Notes: a model not told the origin generated them from the sequence alone. Numbered from the stretch's first letter, positions 19,963-30,123 are shown. The stretch is DNA of 64,000 bases from Chloropicon primus (GCA_023205875.1 CP060756.1:496001-560000); one strand, 5' to 3'. Made by a program: numbers and translations.

Positions 19963-20976
19963 ATGGGTCTTGGGGCGTCGGTGTTGTTCCTCGTGGGAGC
20001 GCTGAACGCGTTCCTCATTGTTCTGGCGGTGATGAATGCGAAACCTGCGCGGAGAGTGTTGTCCATGCAGAAGAAGTGGGCGACTTCTGTGTTGTACATG
20101 ATACAGTCCAAGGACAAGGTGAAGGCGAAGAACTTGCCTTGCTCGAGCAAGACCAATCTTGAGGATCCCAAGCTGAAGCGCAAGACGTTGGTGTTCGTGA
20201 GGCATGGAGAGTCCGTGTGGAATGAGGTGTTCAACAGGGGGAAGGGCCCGGGTTTCTTGTACAGGCTCGTGTTGAGCTTCTTTCGCGAGCTGTACCAGCT
20301 CACGTTCGAGGACTCCGTCATGATTGACTCGCCCCTTTCCAGCGTGGGCGAAGCGCAGGGCAAGGACCTGCACCAGTTCATGCAGCAGGACAAGCTCGGG
20401 ACGGTCATGTACAACCTGAAGAGGGCCGAGGACATCTTTCACAAAATCAAGAGCGGGGACAAGGACTGCAAGTTGGTCGCGTCCAACCTCCGGAGGTCGA
20501 TGGCGACTGCTGCGATCGGCTTCAGCTCGAGAATCGGCAAGACGAACGAGAAGATCCAGATCGTGCCGTATCTGCAAGAGATCACGAGGAACGTGGACGC
20601 CGTCTCCTTGGCAGGCAAGGGGGAGGTGCAAGCCAACCTCGGCGGGTCGCTCGGCGGCGTGGACACGGAGCAGCTCTTCGACCCCCGGATCAACACGGGG
20701 TCGAAGCCGGTGTCCTTGACGGGCTCCAAGAGGATCGAGCTCTTCGCCCAGTGGCTCTTCAACCAGAAGGAGGACATCGTCGTCGCCGCGGGGCACAGCC
20801 TGTACTTCAAGAGCTTCCTCATCATGTACCTGCCGAAGACTTTTGACCACGTCTGCAAGAAGAAGAAGATGCGAAACTCGGCCGTCATCACCTTCGACAT
20901 TGTGCAGGACGCCTCGGGCTCCGTCATGATCCTCCCGGACTCCCTGACAACCCTCTACCTCGGCTACTGCAAGTAA
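19963..20976 (+). CDS. Membrane-anchored histidine phosphatase (phosphoglycerate mutase-like)
   Basis: ATG 19963 gives 337 residues. An N-terminal membrane anchor (VLFLVGALNAFLIVLAVM) is followed by the histidine phosphatase core: LVFVRHGESVWNEVF with RHGE at 80-83, and the second catalytic His in AAGHSLYFKSF at about residue 278. An Arg-rich SNLRRSMATAA lies between them. The family removes phosphates from small molecules or proteins through a phospho-His. The substrate is unknown and true glycolytic mutase activity is unlikely given the anchor. An AT-rich AAAATAAAAAATAATG follows the stop directly. Confidence 0.82.
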   Translation: MGLGASVLFLVGALNAFLIVLAVMNAKPARRVLSMQKKWATSVLYMIQSKDKVKAKNLPCSSKTNLEDPKLKRKTLVFVRHGESVWNEVFNRGKGPGFLYRLVLSFFRELYQLTFEDSVMIDSPLSSVGEAQGKDLHQFMQQDKLGTVMYNLKRAEDIFHKIKSGDKDCKLVASNLRRSMATAAIGFSSRIGKTNEKIQIVPYLQEITRNVDAVSLAGKGEVQANLGGSLGGVDTEQLFDPRINTGSKPVSLTGSKRIELFAQWLFNQKEDIVVAAGHSLYFKSFLIMYLPKTFDHVCKKKKMRNSAVITFDIVQDASGSVMILPDSLTTLYLGYCK

Positions 20977-21206
20977 AATAAAAAATAATGAAAACTTGTA
21001 ACGTCGTAAGCCCCCGGGTTTGGCCGCCCGCCTCCATAACGGCTGATGTGCTCGAGAAAAGGGCAGGGATCCCAAGGACAAGAAAGGCAAGAGCCCCAGC
21101 TGCCACACGATTATTTGGAGTCCCTCCCTCTTATCCAGAACCTCTCGAGGCGGCACGTCCCGAAGGACTCGAAGACGAAGACGCCGGAGAGAAGAGGAGG
21201 GAGGCC

Positions 21207-23267
21207 ATGTCCGCGAGAGCAGCGCCCATCGGGGCGAGGTTGTCGTGCGATTACGATGCCATTAAGGGCGTGGCGAACCGCGCGGCGGCGCCCTTGATGA
21301 AGGTAAGTTCTCACTTTTCCTCTCTCTTGGCAACTGCTGCTGACTCCCTCGCCCTCGCCCTCGCTCTCCTCCCTCCTCCAGTTGCACATCCCCAAGCTGC
21401 CGAAGAAGCTTGAGAACTTGCTGGAGGACGACTCGGAGATCTCCGAAAAGAGTCTGCTGACCCAGGACATCCTGACAACGGGGACGAAAGGTGAGAGAAC
21501 TTTTGGTGCCCCTCGCACCCTTTGGTCACGCGAAATTTTCACGCGCGCCTGACACGAGCTCGTCCTCCCCATGCGCTCCTCCCCATGCGCCCAGTGGTCG
21601 CGACGATTGGCCCGGCTTGCCAGGACGTGGACACCATCTGCCAGATGATCAAGAACGGCATGTCGTGCGCCCGGCTGGACCTCACGAACGGCGACGTCGA
21701 GTTCCACGCCAGGACGATCAAGAACGTGATGCAGGCGTCCATGAAGGTCCAGCAGATGGTGGCGATCATGGTGGACACCGCGGGGCCCGAGATCTTTGTC
21801 AAGTCGGGAGACCCCGAGACGTACGAGAACGGGTGGCCCAAGTGGGGGAAAGCTACGAGCGTGAAGATGGGCCAGACCGTCACCATCACCGATTTGAAGA
21901 CCGCCAAGTTCTCCGCGCAGAGGTGGCCCGTGACTTACGAGCACTTTGCGAAGCAGTGCAAGGTGGGCGACCACATTACGGTCGGCCGTTACCTTTCGAC
22001 GGGGATGGAGGGAACCTCCGTGACCCTTGAGGTCACCCAAATTATCGACGACCACGACGTCCAGTGCGTCGCGATGAACGACGCGGAACTCAATGGCCTG
22101 ATCACGCTCTTCATCAAGGGCTGCTCGAGCTTCGCCGACCTCGTGCTGGAAAGGGACGAGGAGACGAAGAGCCTGCCCATCATGACTGCCCGGGACTTGG
22201 AAATATTGAAAGTGCTTTCTCAGATCAAGTACCAAGGGTCCGACTACATCGACTTCCTGTCGCTGTCCTACTGCAGCAACAAGGAGCAGATCATCGAGGC
22301 GCGCCAGACGCTTGACACGCTCGGCTTGTCGAACGCAAAAATTTTGGCCAAAGTCGAGAGCAGGAAAGCCTTGTCGAACTTTGAGAGCATCCTCAACGCC
22401 GCGGATGGAATGATCATCTCGAGAGGAAACTTGGGAATCGACGTCGACGTGGAGATGTTCCCCATGATTCAGAAGGCCTTGGTCCAGGCCTGCAACGCGG
22501 CTGGAAAGCCGGTCCTGACGACGAGGGTGGTCGATTCCATGACGAGCTCCCCCCGCCCGACCAGGGCGGAGGCCACGGACATCTCCAACGCCGTCATCGA
22601 CGGTGTCGACGGGATCATTCTTGGCGCGGAGACTCTGAGGGGCCTGTTCCCTGTGCTGTGCGTCAAGACCGTCCTCCTGTGCGCGAAGCAGGCGGAGACC
22701 ATCTTCGACAACAACCAGCACTTCAACAGCGTGCTGAAAAGAACCGCTTTTCTCTCGCAGCTGGAATCCATGGCCTCGTCCACTGTGAGAGTTGCGGACA
22801 AGATCCAAGCGGCCCTCATCGTGGTTGTGACGGGGTCGGGCAGGACGGCTCGTTTTGTCGCAAAATACCGTCCCGATGTCCCCGTCATCGCTTTGACGGT
22901 CCCCAGAATAAGGGCGGATGCATCCAATAGATGGCACTACAGCGGAAGGCACCAGGCGAGGCAGAGCATGCTCGTGCGCGGGCTCTATCCGATGCTCGCG
23001 ATGGGCACCACGGACGAAGGCGGAATTCTTGAGGATTGCGTGGAGAGAGCTGCGCTCCTCGGCATCGCCAGGCCCAGCGAGAACATCGTAATCCTTTACA
23101 ATCCTCCCGGGAGCGAGGTTCCCGTGATCAAGCTGGTTGCGATGGACAAATTCGGAAAGAGAATGGACCAGAGAATCCAGTCGATGCTCGACGTCACCGC
23201 GGCGTCAGGGAGGCTAGGAGGCTCAAGTGGATCCGAATCAAGCCTGGAAGGAGGTCAGTTTCCTTAA
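21207..23267 (+). CDS. Pyruvate kinase, plant cytosolic type
   Basis: Exons 21207-21302, 21382-21490 and 21595-23267 (phases 0 and 1) give 625 residues. It transfers phosphate from phosphoenolpyruvate to ADP, the last step of glycolysis. Exon 3 opens with VVATIGPACQDV. Motifs seen are DTAGPEIF, KIDFLSLSY-like DYIDFLSLSY, SRGNLGID, TRVVDSMTSSPRPTRAEATD and GAETLRGLFPV. The RGNLGID and AETLRGL forms are the hallmark of land-plant cytosolic pyruvate kinases, so the Asn in place of Asp is normal here. No transit peptide is evident. It is convergent with acetyl-CoA synthetase. Confidence 0.92.
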
Positions 23268-23355
23268 AAAAACCTTTTCCTAAAAAAGAAAAGACACTCC
23301 TTTTTTTGTGGAATTAAAAATTACTCTCCTTCTTTCAACTAAGTCAACAGGTCTT

Positions 23356-23367
23356 GGGGGGGGGGGG
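23356..23367. repeat. Poly-G tract
   Basis: Twelve consecutive G between the convergent stops of pyruvate kinase and acetyl-CoA synthetase. The length could vary or be miscalled. Confidence 0.8.
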
Positions 23368-23375
23368 CATAATAT

Positions 23376-25376
23376 TTACTTGTCTTTGCTATCGATGAGT
23401 TTTTGAACGATGGATGGATCCGCCAAGGTCGAAGTGTCACTGAGCTGGTCGTACTCATTGGACGCGATCTTTCTCAATATGCGCCTCATGATTTTGCCAC
23501 TCCTTGTCTTTGGCAGCCCTGGGGCAAAGTGGATGGCGTCCGGTGCGGCAAAAGCTCCGATTTCTCTTCGAACGAGCATGACGAGCTCTTTGCGCAGGGT
23601 GTCGTTCGGCTCTGCCCCGGCCATCAAAGTGACGAAAGCGTAGATGCCCTGACCCTTCACGGGGTGCTCGTAGCCGACCACTGCGGCCTCGCAGCAAGAG
23701 TCGTGCATGTCCAAGGCGCTCTCCACTTCCGCTGTTCCGATCCTGTGTCCACTCACGTTGATGACATCGTCCACGCGTCCGGTGATCCAGTAATAGCCGT
23801 CGGCATCCCGTCGGCAGCCATCGCCGGTGAAGTAGTAGCCGTCGTAGTGCTTAAAATACGTGGTCTCGAACCTGGCGTGGTCGCCGTAGATCGACCTCAT
23901 CTGGGATGGCCAAGGCTGCTTGATCGCCAAGTATCCTTCGCAAGCCCCCTCCTGCTCTTGGCCCTTCTCGTCCAGGACAACGGGCTTGACCCCAAAGAAG
24001 GGGAAGGTGGCCGAGCCAGGCTTCATTCCCCAGGCACCAGGCAGGGGCGTGATCATGATGCCGCCCGTCTCTGTTTGCCACCAAGTGTCCACGATCGGGC
24101 AGTTCTTGTTTCCAACAACCTCGTGGTACCATTTCCAGGCCTCCGGGTTGATGGGCTCTCCGACACTTCCCAGCAGCCTCAGGGAGGTCCTCTGGTGCTT
24201 CGTAACCCAGTCGTTGCCGAAACCCATGAGGGACCTGATGGCAGTGGGCGCGGTGTAGAACTGCGTCACCTTGTGCTTGTCCACGATGCTCCAGCAGCGG
24301 CCCGCGTTCGGGTAGGTCGGGACGCCCTCGAAGACCAGGGTGGTCACGCCGTTGAGAAGGGGGCCGTAAGTCAAGTAGGTGTGCCCGGTCACCCACCCGC
24401 AGTCGGCGGTGCACCAGTAGATGTCGCCCGGCTTCGCGTCGAAGATGTACTTGACCGTGGTGTACGCACCGATCATGTAGCCAGCGGTCGTATGCAACAC
24501 TCCCTTTGGCTTCCCGGTTGATCCGCTGGTGTAAAGCATGAAAAGGGGGTCCTCGGAGTTCATCCACTCCACGGCGCACTCCTTCGGCTGGCTCAAAACG
24601 GCGTCCTCCCACCAGACGTCCCTGCCTTCCTTGAAGGTGCAGTTGTCCCTGGTCAAGGCGTGCTTGTTCTCGAGCACGACGCAGGTCTCCACGCTGTGCC
24701 CCTGTCCCTCGCAGAGCCCCAAAGCGTCGTCCACGATGTTCTTCAAGGGAATGAGCTTCTTGCCCCTGAGGACTCCTGACGTGGTGACCAAGACCGTGCT
24801 CTTGTTGTCAAGAATCCTGTCGCTCAGGGAGTTGGCACTGAAGCCCGCGAAGACCACGGAATGAATCGCACCAATGCGTGTGCACGCCAACATGGTCGCC
24901 GGGAGCTCGGGAAGCATAGGCATATAGATGTTGACCCTGTCTCCCCTCTTTACGCCCGCAGACTTGAGGTAGTTCGCAATCTGGCACACGAGGTCCTTGA
25001 GCTCCTGGTAGGTCAGCGTGGCACTATCCGTGGGCTCGTTGCCCTCCCAGATGATCGCCGTCTGGTCCCCTCTTCCCTGCTCGATGTTCCTGTCGAGGGC
25101 GTTGTACGACAAGTTCGTCTTCCCTCCAGGGAACCAGCTGATGTCAATCGCACCCTTAGTGTGGTGGTAGTTGTACGAAAACACATCCTTCGACTGATCG
25201 AAGTCCTCCTCGAAGTGAAGGCCGCCCTCCTTGATGACGTCCGACCAGAACCCTTTAGGATCCGCCAGGCTACGGTCGTACATCACCTTGTACTTGTCAT
25301 ACGAGTCCACTCCGCTGTTCGGGGCGAAACCCTCGGGCGGAGCCACCACCTCTCCTCCCGTCGCTTGCTTCGACAT
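23376..25376 (-). CDS. ACS: Acetyl-CoA synthetase (AMP-forming)
   Basis: It makes acetyl-CoA from acetate, ATP and CoA through acetyl-AMP. The 666-residue frame is from ATG 25374-25376 (MSKQATGGEVV). Motifs in order: LYTSGSTGKPKGVLHTTAGY for ATP binding, DTWWQTETGG, YYFTGDGCRRDADGYYWITG, RVDDVINVSGHRIG and the catalytic Lys in PKTRSGKIMRRILRKIA. The frame is open for 112 more codons to an ATG at 25712, with another ATG at 25589. That upstream part is Arg/Ser-rich and could be a targeting peptide of a longer isoform. The C-terminus has no peroxisomal PTS1. Confidence 0.94.
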   Translation of the reverse strand: MSKQATGGEVVAPPEGFAPNSGVDSYDKYKVMYDRSLADPKGFWSDVIKEGGLHFEEDFDQSKDVFSYNYHHTKGAIDISWFPGGKTNLSYNALDRNIEQGRGDQTAIIWEGNEPTDSATLTYQELKDLVCQIANYLKSAGVKRGDRVNIYMPMLPELPATMLACTRIGAIHSVVFAGFSANSLSDRILDNKSTVLVTTSGVLRGKKLIPLKNIVDDALGLCEGQGHSVETCVVLENKHALTRDNCTFKEGRDVWWEDAVLSQPKECAVEWMNSEDPLFMLYTSGSTGKPKGVLHTTAGYMIGAYTTVKYIFDAKPGDIYWCTADCGWVTGHTYLTYGPLLNGVTTLVFEGVPTYPNAGRCWSIVDKHKVTQFYTAPTAIRSLMGFGNDWVTKHQRTSLRLLGSVGEPINPEAWKWYHEVVGNKNCPIVDTWWQTETGGIMITPLPGAWGMKPGSATFPFFGVKPVVLDEKGQEQEGACEGYLAIKQPWPSQMRSIYGDHARFETTYFKHYDGYYFTGDGCRRDADGYYWITGRVDDVINVSGHRIGTAEVESALDMHDSCCEAAVVGYEHPVKGQGIYAFVTLMAGAEPNDTLRKELVMLVRREIGAFAAPDAIHFAPGLPKTRSGKIMRRILRKIASNEYDQLSDTSTLADPSIVQKLIDSKDK

Positions 25377-26213
25377 CCCTCTTCCCCTTGTGCTCTTCAC
25401 CCCAAGCCCACGACGACTCGGACACGCGGCGTGGTTCAACCTGGTGGTGGTCACTCTCTCCACCGTGACACAACGAATTCGCGACTCTTGGCCTCTCCTC
25501 CTCGCGTTCGAACGCCTCCCCGCCTCCTTGGTCTCTTGCCCTCGTGCTCTCGTACTCTTCGGTCCTCCCCTCGCGTTCGCCGCTCTCATCGCTCTGTAGC
25601 CCTCTGCTCCTCGCGATTTGGCCCCCTCGAGGAAAAAACGCCGTGCACCAGACAAACTAACGTCAGAAAACAGAATACGCTGGAAACAAACAAGTACGGA
25701 AATATTACCCATAACTCATAACAAGTCCTAACTACTTGGAGTTAAGATTTTTGTTTCGGAAATGTTTCATATTAGGATTCAGGTCTTCTCTCATCGAACC
25801 CTTTGCTCCCTTTACGACGTTAGCCTAGAAGTACGTGTCTGTCCTCTGCGTCGTATTTCCTTAATCAAATCCCAAGGCGGGCGGGTTCGTCCAAGGTGAG
25901 TGCAAAGAAGTCTCTTTCCGTTGAATTCGTCTCTTGTGTCAACGCGATGGGAGGAGAGCAGCAGAGCACGAGAGGTTCCCAAAGGTCCGGTCCTCAAGGC
26001 AGCAACGTTGCACCGAGTAGTGGGAGGAGTGTGGCTGAAAGGGACGACAGGTGGTCACCACAAGTTCGCTCCGGGGTCTCGAGAGGTTTCCAGGGACGCC
26101 TCACTCGACTATTTTGACGCTCGGGAGGGGGAGCCAAGCCAAGTGGGAGCGAGTGGAGTGACCCGAGGTGTCGTGCGTTGTGCTGTCGTCCCTGTAGGCG
26201 GCAGAGGAGGAGT

Positions 26214-26260
<47 letters not shown>

Positions 26261-26284
26261 TCGCTACTGAGAGAGTCTCGTGTG
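25377..26284. promoter_or_regulatory. Divergent promoter ACS / PH-domain gene with probable 5' UTR intron
   Basis: The ACS-proximal part may code for an N-terminal extension (to 25712). Further on, CCAAG|GTGAGT at 25895/25896 and CCCTGTAG at 26197 would make a 5' UTR intron of about 300 bases for the PH gene. A (GA)n tract fills 26217-26258 just before its start. Confidence 0.45.
26217..26258 (+). repeat. (GA)n microsatellite
   Basis: About 21 GA units in the 5' leader, 27 bases before the PH-domain start codon and on its coding strand. Confidence 0.9.
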
Positions 26285-27574
26285 ATGCAGTACGTGGCGC
26301 AGACCCCGCAGTACGAAGGGGCGGGGGGTCAGGCTCAGCAGTATGGATACGGAGACCCGACAGGCCAGCAGTACCAGGCTCAGCAGTATGGGCAGGACCC
26401 GAGCGCGTTTCAAATGTACGGAGGAGGGGGGGACTACCAGATGGCCGGAGGTGCGGGGATGGGGATGAAGCCGCCGAAGTACAACGTGACTGCGGTGTAC
26501 GCCGGGGAGAGTGACAGGGAGGGGATGCTGCACTTGCAGAACACGACGAAGAAGGCGTTGTGGCAGCCTCGGTACGTGGTGATAAAGGAGAACTACATGT
26601 TTCTGTTCAAGCGGTCTCCCCTTCTGCTGATGAGGAGGAGGTACCCAAGGCCAATGAGCTGGCTGATGAACACGCTGCGCAAGCTCAAGCAGGAGAAGCT
26701 CCTCAAGGTCATCTCCCTGGAGCACGCAGAGATAGAAATCGCAGAGAGCGCCACCATGCGGCCCAACACTTTCGTCGTGCACCACAAGGACACGAACGCG
26801 ATGGGGAAGTGGTTCTTCGCGTACTTCCTGGCGTGCGACAGCAGGCCCGAGATGGAGGACTGGATCAAGTTCCTCAAGGAGCAGAAGACCTCGCACTTGC
26901 AGAAGCGCTTGAGCCAGGTGGACGCCATCTTCTCGTCCCAGCTTCACGTCGTGACCAAGGAGCTGTACGAGGCCGAGAAGGAGAAGATGAAGATCGCGGA
27001 GGAGCTCATCGAGACGGAGAACGACCTCTTCAAGGCGATGAAGGAGGAGATCGAGTGCCTCCGGGCCGAGATCGAGCATGCCAGGCGCATAAAGCCCAAG
27101 CTGCCTCCGCCCAAGCCACCCTCGAGGCTGGTCGCCGCGGAGAAGGAGGAGGCGCCGAGGCCCAAGGTGGTGCCCCCCCCCGTGCCCGACGAGGTTGGCG
27201 GCGGGGACGAGGCCTTCCCCATACCGTACTTGGACGGCTTGGACGCCGATTCCCCTCCGCCAGACGAGCCGGAGCCCGAGCCGGAGCCCGCGCGGGCGCC
27301 GGAGGAGGAGGAGGAGGAGCTCGTCTTGGGCGCGGGCGTCTCGAACCAGATCATCGTGTACGAGGACGAAATCGACGACGACTACATCGTGGGCGAGGTC
27401 CTGATCACTTTAGAAGACACAGTCGAAGACCTGAGGGAAAGGGTAGAGGAGGAGCTGGAAATGGAAGACGGCTTTGTGATGATCTTGAACGAGCACGACC
27501 TGCTTTCCATGACCAACAGCCACAGGGTATACAAGTACCTCGGGCCGGAGAACGTCCTTGTCTTGAAGTACTGA
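26285..27574 (+). CDS. PH-domain protein with C-terminal ubiquitin-like end
   Basis: ATG 26285 gives 429 residues. Residues 1-60 are Gln/Gly/Tyr-rich. A PH domain follows, from DREGMLHLQNTTKKALWQPR through VVHHKDTNAMGKWFFAYF to MEDWIKFLKEQ. Then comes a coiled coil (TKELYEAEKEKMKIAEELIE), a Pro/Glu-rich linker, and a last 75 residues (DDYIVGEVLITLEDTVEDLR to NVLVLKY) with the strand-helix pattern of a ubiquitin-like fold. The last call is by eye. A membrane or cytoskeletal adaptor is likely; no specific family is recognised. Confidence 0.7.
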   Translation: MQYVAQTPQYEGAGGQAQQYGYGDPTGQQYQAQQYGQDPSAFQMYGGGGDYQMAGGAGMGMKPPKYNVTAVYAGESDREGMLHLQNTTKKALWQPRYVVIKENYMFLFKRSPLLLMRRRYPRPMSWLMNTLRKLKQEKLLKVISLEHAEIEIAESATMRPNTFVVHHKDTNAMGKWFFAYFLACDSRPEMEDWIKFLKEQKTSHLQKRLSQVDAIFSSQLHVVTKELYEAEKEKMKIAEELIETENDLFKAMKEEIECLRAEIEHARRIKPKLPPPKPPSRLVAAEKEEAPRPKVVPPPVPDEVGGGDEAFPIPYLDGLDADSPPPDEPEPEPEPARAPEEEEEELVLGAGVSNQIIVYEDEIDDDYIVGEVLITLEDTVEDLRERVEEELEMEDGFVMILNEHDLLSMTNSHRVYKYLGPENVLVLKY

Positions 27575-27904
27575 CCAGTAAACAACTCTCAACAATAATC
27601 CAATCACTGTAATTTGTACCACCACCAACAGGCCGAAGCTGAAGCAGAGAAGAAAGGAAGGGATCACTCGAGGAGAGAACCAACGGAATGGGAAGGGAGG
27701 GACGGTACTCCCCCTCCTAACCTCCTTTCCTCCCCGCTGCATTGCATTGCATTGCTCCATCCATTACCATTAAAGGACTCTCTCTCTCTCGTCATTGAAG
27801 TGGAAGTCTGATCGAAGATCAAGATCTCCTGGTTGTGGATAACGTCAACGTCAGTTCTCTGGTGGCGACGACGGACGAAGCGAAGCTGAATACGAGTGCG
27901 TACG
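27575..27904. promoter_or_regulatory. Spacer PH gene to peroxiredoxin-like gene
   Basis: About 330 bases in tandem orientation. A CTCTCTCTCTC run lies at 27779-27790. No gene is recognised. Confidence 0.4.
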
Positions 27905-28627
27905 ATGAGAGGGTCTGCTTCGTGTGCAAGAGGGAGGTCGGCTTTGCCCGGCGCTAGCAAGCGTGCGAGTGGTTCGACCGCCGCGTCGCGCCTGCGACGT
28001 TGCGTGCGCGAGAGAACGACTACTCCCCGCTGCTTCGAAAGGAGGGTGCACCAGCACCAGCACCAGCACCAGCAGCATGGAAGGGTGAGCGTGGTGGCCA
28101 GGGCGACGACCGGAAGGGTGAGCGTGGGGGACGCCGCGCCCGAATTCGAGCTTCTCGCGGGAGGGTTCCAGCAGGTGAAGCTCAGCGACTACGAGGGAAA
28201 GAAGTTGGTGCTGGCGTTTTTCCCTTGCTGCTTCAGCGGTGCCGTGGACGACGGCTGCCAGTGCCAGCTGGAGTCCTTGAAGACCCTGACTGATGCCGGG
28301 GTCTCCGTGCTCGGGGTGTCGAGGGACCAGCCCTTCACGCAAAAGGCTTGGATGGACAAGATAGGCAATCCCTCCCTGTTGACTTTGAGCGACTTCAACC
28401 TGGACGTGTCCGAGGAGTACGTGGGCACCTTCAACTTCGGTGCCTTCTTGGACGGCCTGGGGGTCTCCAAGGGCCTCACGGGCTACCTCACCTCGAACCG
28501 CGGGACGATCGCGATCAACGAGGAGGGCAAGATCGTGTACAAGTGGATTGCTCTGGACGACGCGGGGAAAAGCCACCCAGGCTTCCTGCCAGACATCGAG
28601 GAGGTGAAGAAGGCTCTCGGGGTCTGA
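27905..28627 (+). CDS. Plastid-type peroxiredoxin-like protein with altered active site
   Basis: ATG 27905 gives 240 residues. Residues 1-67 are Arg/Ser/Ala-rich with a HQHQHQ run and look like a plastid transit peptide. The rest is an AhpC/TSA thioredoxin fold: VGDAAPEFELLAGG, KKLVLAFFP, VSVLGVSRDQPFTQKAW and GTIAINEEGKIVYKW. In the family the peroxidatic Cys ends the run FFPxxFTxxC. Here the run is FFPCCFSGAV, so that place (residue 114) is Val, with Cys at 108, 109, 118 and 120 nearby. Peroxidase activity is therefore uncertain. Order and length otherwise fit the family. Confidence 0.8.
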   Translation: MRGSASCARGRSALPGASKRASGSTAASRLRRCVRERTTTPRCFERRVHQHQHQHQQHGRVSVVARATTGRVSVGDAAPEFELLAGGFQQVKLSDYEGKKLVLAFFPCCFSGAVDDGCQCQLESLKTLTDAGVSVLGVSRDQPFTQKAWMDKIGNPSLLTLSDFNLDVSEEYVGTFNFGAFLDGLGVSKGLTGYLTSNRGTIAINEEGKIVYKWIALDDAGKSHPGFLPDIEEVKKALGV

Positions 28628-28716
28628 TGGAAGCCAGCGCGGCGCTCAACGACCTTGGATGGAATATAGTAACACACAATTCGAATACAAGTGTACAAGG
28701 TTTGCTCCCTGCCTAC

Positions 28717-30123
28717 CTACAGGGAGTCTCTCAAGTTCCTCTGAATCTTTTGGATGTTCCTAAACACGGTCTTGCCGAACACCCCAGACCCGCGCATGGT
28801 CTTTATCCTCTCCATCGCCCTCTTCGGGGGCACCGTGCAGTTGAAATACGTGTTGTCCGACGGTGTGCTGCTCCAGTCGACCTTCTCGTAGATGCCGTGG
28901 CTCTCGACGGTCTGGTAGCTCAAGGGGCCGTTCTGGTTAAGCCAAGTCGTGCAGAGGGCTGCCTGGCACGGTGGCCTCTCCATCCCGCCAGTCTCCCGCT
29001 CGATCGCAAGGATACGCTCGTTGAACAGAAATTGTATCCTTGGCAAAGGGAGGTCATTTGGCTCGTACAGGAAAGGGTCCTCGAGGTCCCTCGCAATCTC
29101 ATTCAGCGTCCAGTAGGTGAACGTCGCAATGAACGCCAGGAACGCACCAAAGTATAGACTGGTGATCCAGACCCACATCAGAATGGGCACCGTGACGGTA
29201 TAAATCACGAGAACAAGCACGATGGCGTTCGAGTACGGGAAGGGGAAAGGAATGTCGGCAACCCCCCTGCACTGGTTGAAAGCGTTCATCGCGTCGCTCA
29301 GCACCTGGTACGACCTCGACAAAATTGGAGGGTGCGTCTTCAGCCCCCCGCTCTCGGTCCTTGCTAGGATCAAGCGGTGCAGCCAACTGTAGATGGTCTC
29401 CACCCTGACCGCCGCGGGGGCCAGGTGCCCGATGTACAAGTCCCCGCCGTCCATCAGTGGGTACAAGGCGTCCTTCTCCTCCTCCTCAAGCCCCCCGACA
29501 ACGAGCAAGGGGGTTAGGCTGTTGTACACGTCCTGGGCGTACTGAGTCGTCTGCAGACACAAGATCGTGTTCCAGTAGCTGGCAGAGAAGAGCATCTTCT
29601 TCACCATGGGCAGCTTGTGCGAGTCTTGCACCGGGTGCTTCCCAGGAACGTGGGCCCTTAGGTTCTCCAGATTCCAGTCGGACCGCAGGTACTGGAACAT
29701 GACGCCGTGCAGGAGGCTGACCATGTGGATGAAGGCCCGCCTGAACTCCGTGCTCTTGATCTTGGCACTCTCACTGCTGCAGAGCAAGTCAAAGCAGCAG
29801 ATCTGGGCCACACACTCCACGAGCTTCCCCGATATGGTCTGGAGGTCGTTCCTCGCCTGATTGTATCGCTGGTAAGCTGAGCCGTTCCGGAACACCACGG
29901 CGAAACCAACGATGTACGCGAACGTTTGGTACGCGTAAGGATGCCTCCACCCGTCCTCGCCACCAATCCCCGGGACGTTCGCGCCGTCCCCACCCAAAAC
30001 GTTCAGCAACACGGTCATGATGGCGCTCAAGCTTGCAGGAAGGATGGTCCGAATCCACGCTGCCCCGTGTATGCGAAAGAGCAGGGAGTAGGGAGAGGGG
30101 AACCCCTTCCTGTACGTTATCAT
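28717..30123 (-). CDS. Bestrophin-family anion channel
   Basis: An intronless 468-residue membrane protein from ATG 30121-30123. The opening MITYRKGFPSPYSLLFRIHG and AAWIRTILPASLSAIMTVLL, then GFAVVFRNGSAYQRYNQARN, follow the bestrophin pattern (first helix, then FRN-x-AY-x-RY). Two more hydrophobic helices lie at about 300-345. Algal and plant bestrophins carry chloride or bicarbonate, often across thylakoids in pH or CO2 control. No clear transit peptide is seen, so location is open. It lies 237 bases downstream of CSN8 on the same strand. Confidence 0.85.
   Translation of the reverse strand: MITYRKGFPSPYSLLFRIHGAAWIRTILPASLSAIMTVLLNVLGGDGANVPGIGGEDGWRHPYAYQTFAYIVGFAVVFRNGSAYQRYNQARNDLQTISGKLVECVAQICCFDLLCSSESAKIKSTEFRRAFIHMVSLLHGVMFQYLRSDWNLENLRAHVPGKHPVQDSHKLPMVKKMLFSASYWNTILCLQTTQYAQDVYNSLTPLLVVGGLEEEEKDALYPLMDGGDLYIGHLAPAAVRVETIYSWLHRLILARTESGGLKTHPPILSRSYQVLSDAMNAFNQCRGVADIPFPFPYSNAIVLVLVIYTVTVPILMWVWITSLYFGAFLAFIATFTYWTLNEIARDLEDPFLYEPNDLPLPRIQFLFNERILAIERETGGMERPPCQAALCTTWLNQNGPLSYQTVESHGIYEKVDWSSTPSDNTYFNCTVPPKRAMERIKTMRGSGVFGKTVFRNIQKIQRNLRDSL

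Noticed and set aside
19341-20435. Minus-strand frame of 364 codons over the phosphatase gene
   Set aside because: Shadow of the histidine phosphatase and its leader; no recognisable motif.
21595-23267. Asn in the SRGNLGID motif of pyruvate kinase as a dead-enzyme sign
   Set aside because: This form is standard in plant cytosolic pyruvate kinases, so it is not evidence of lost activity.
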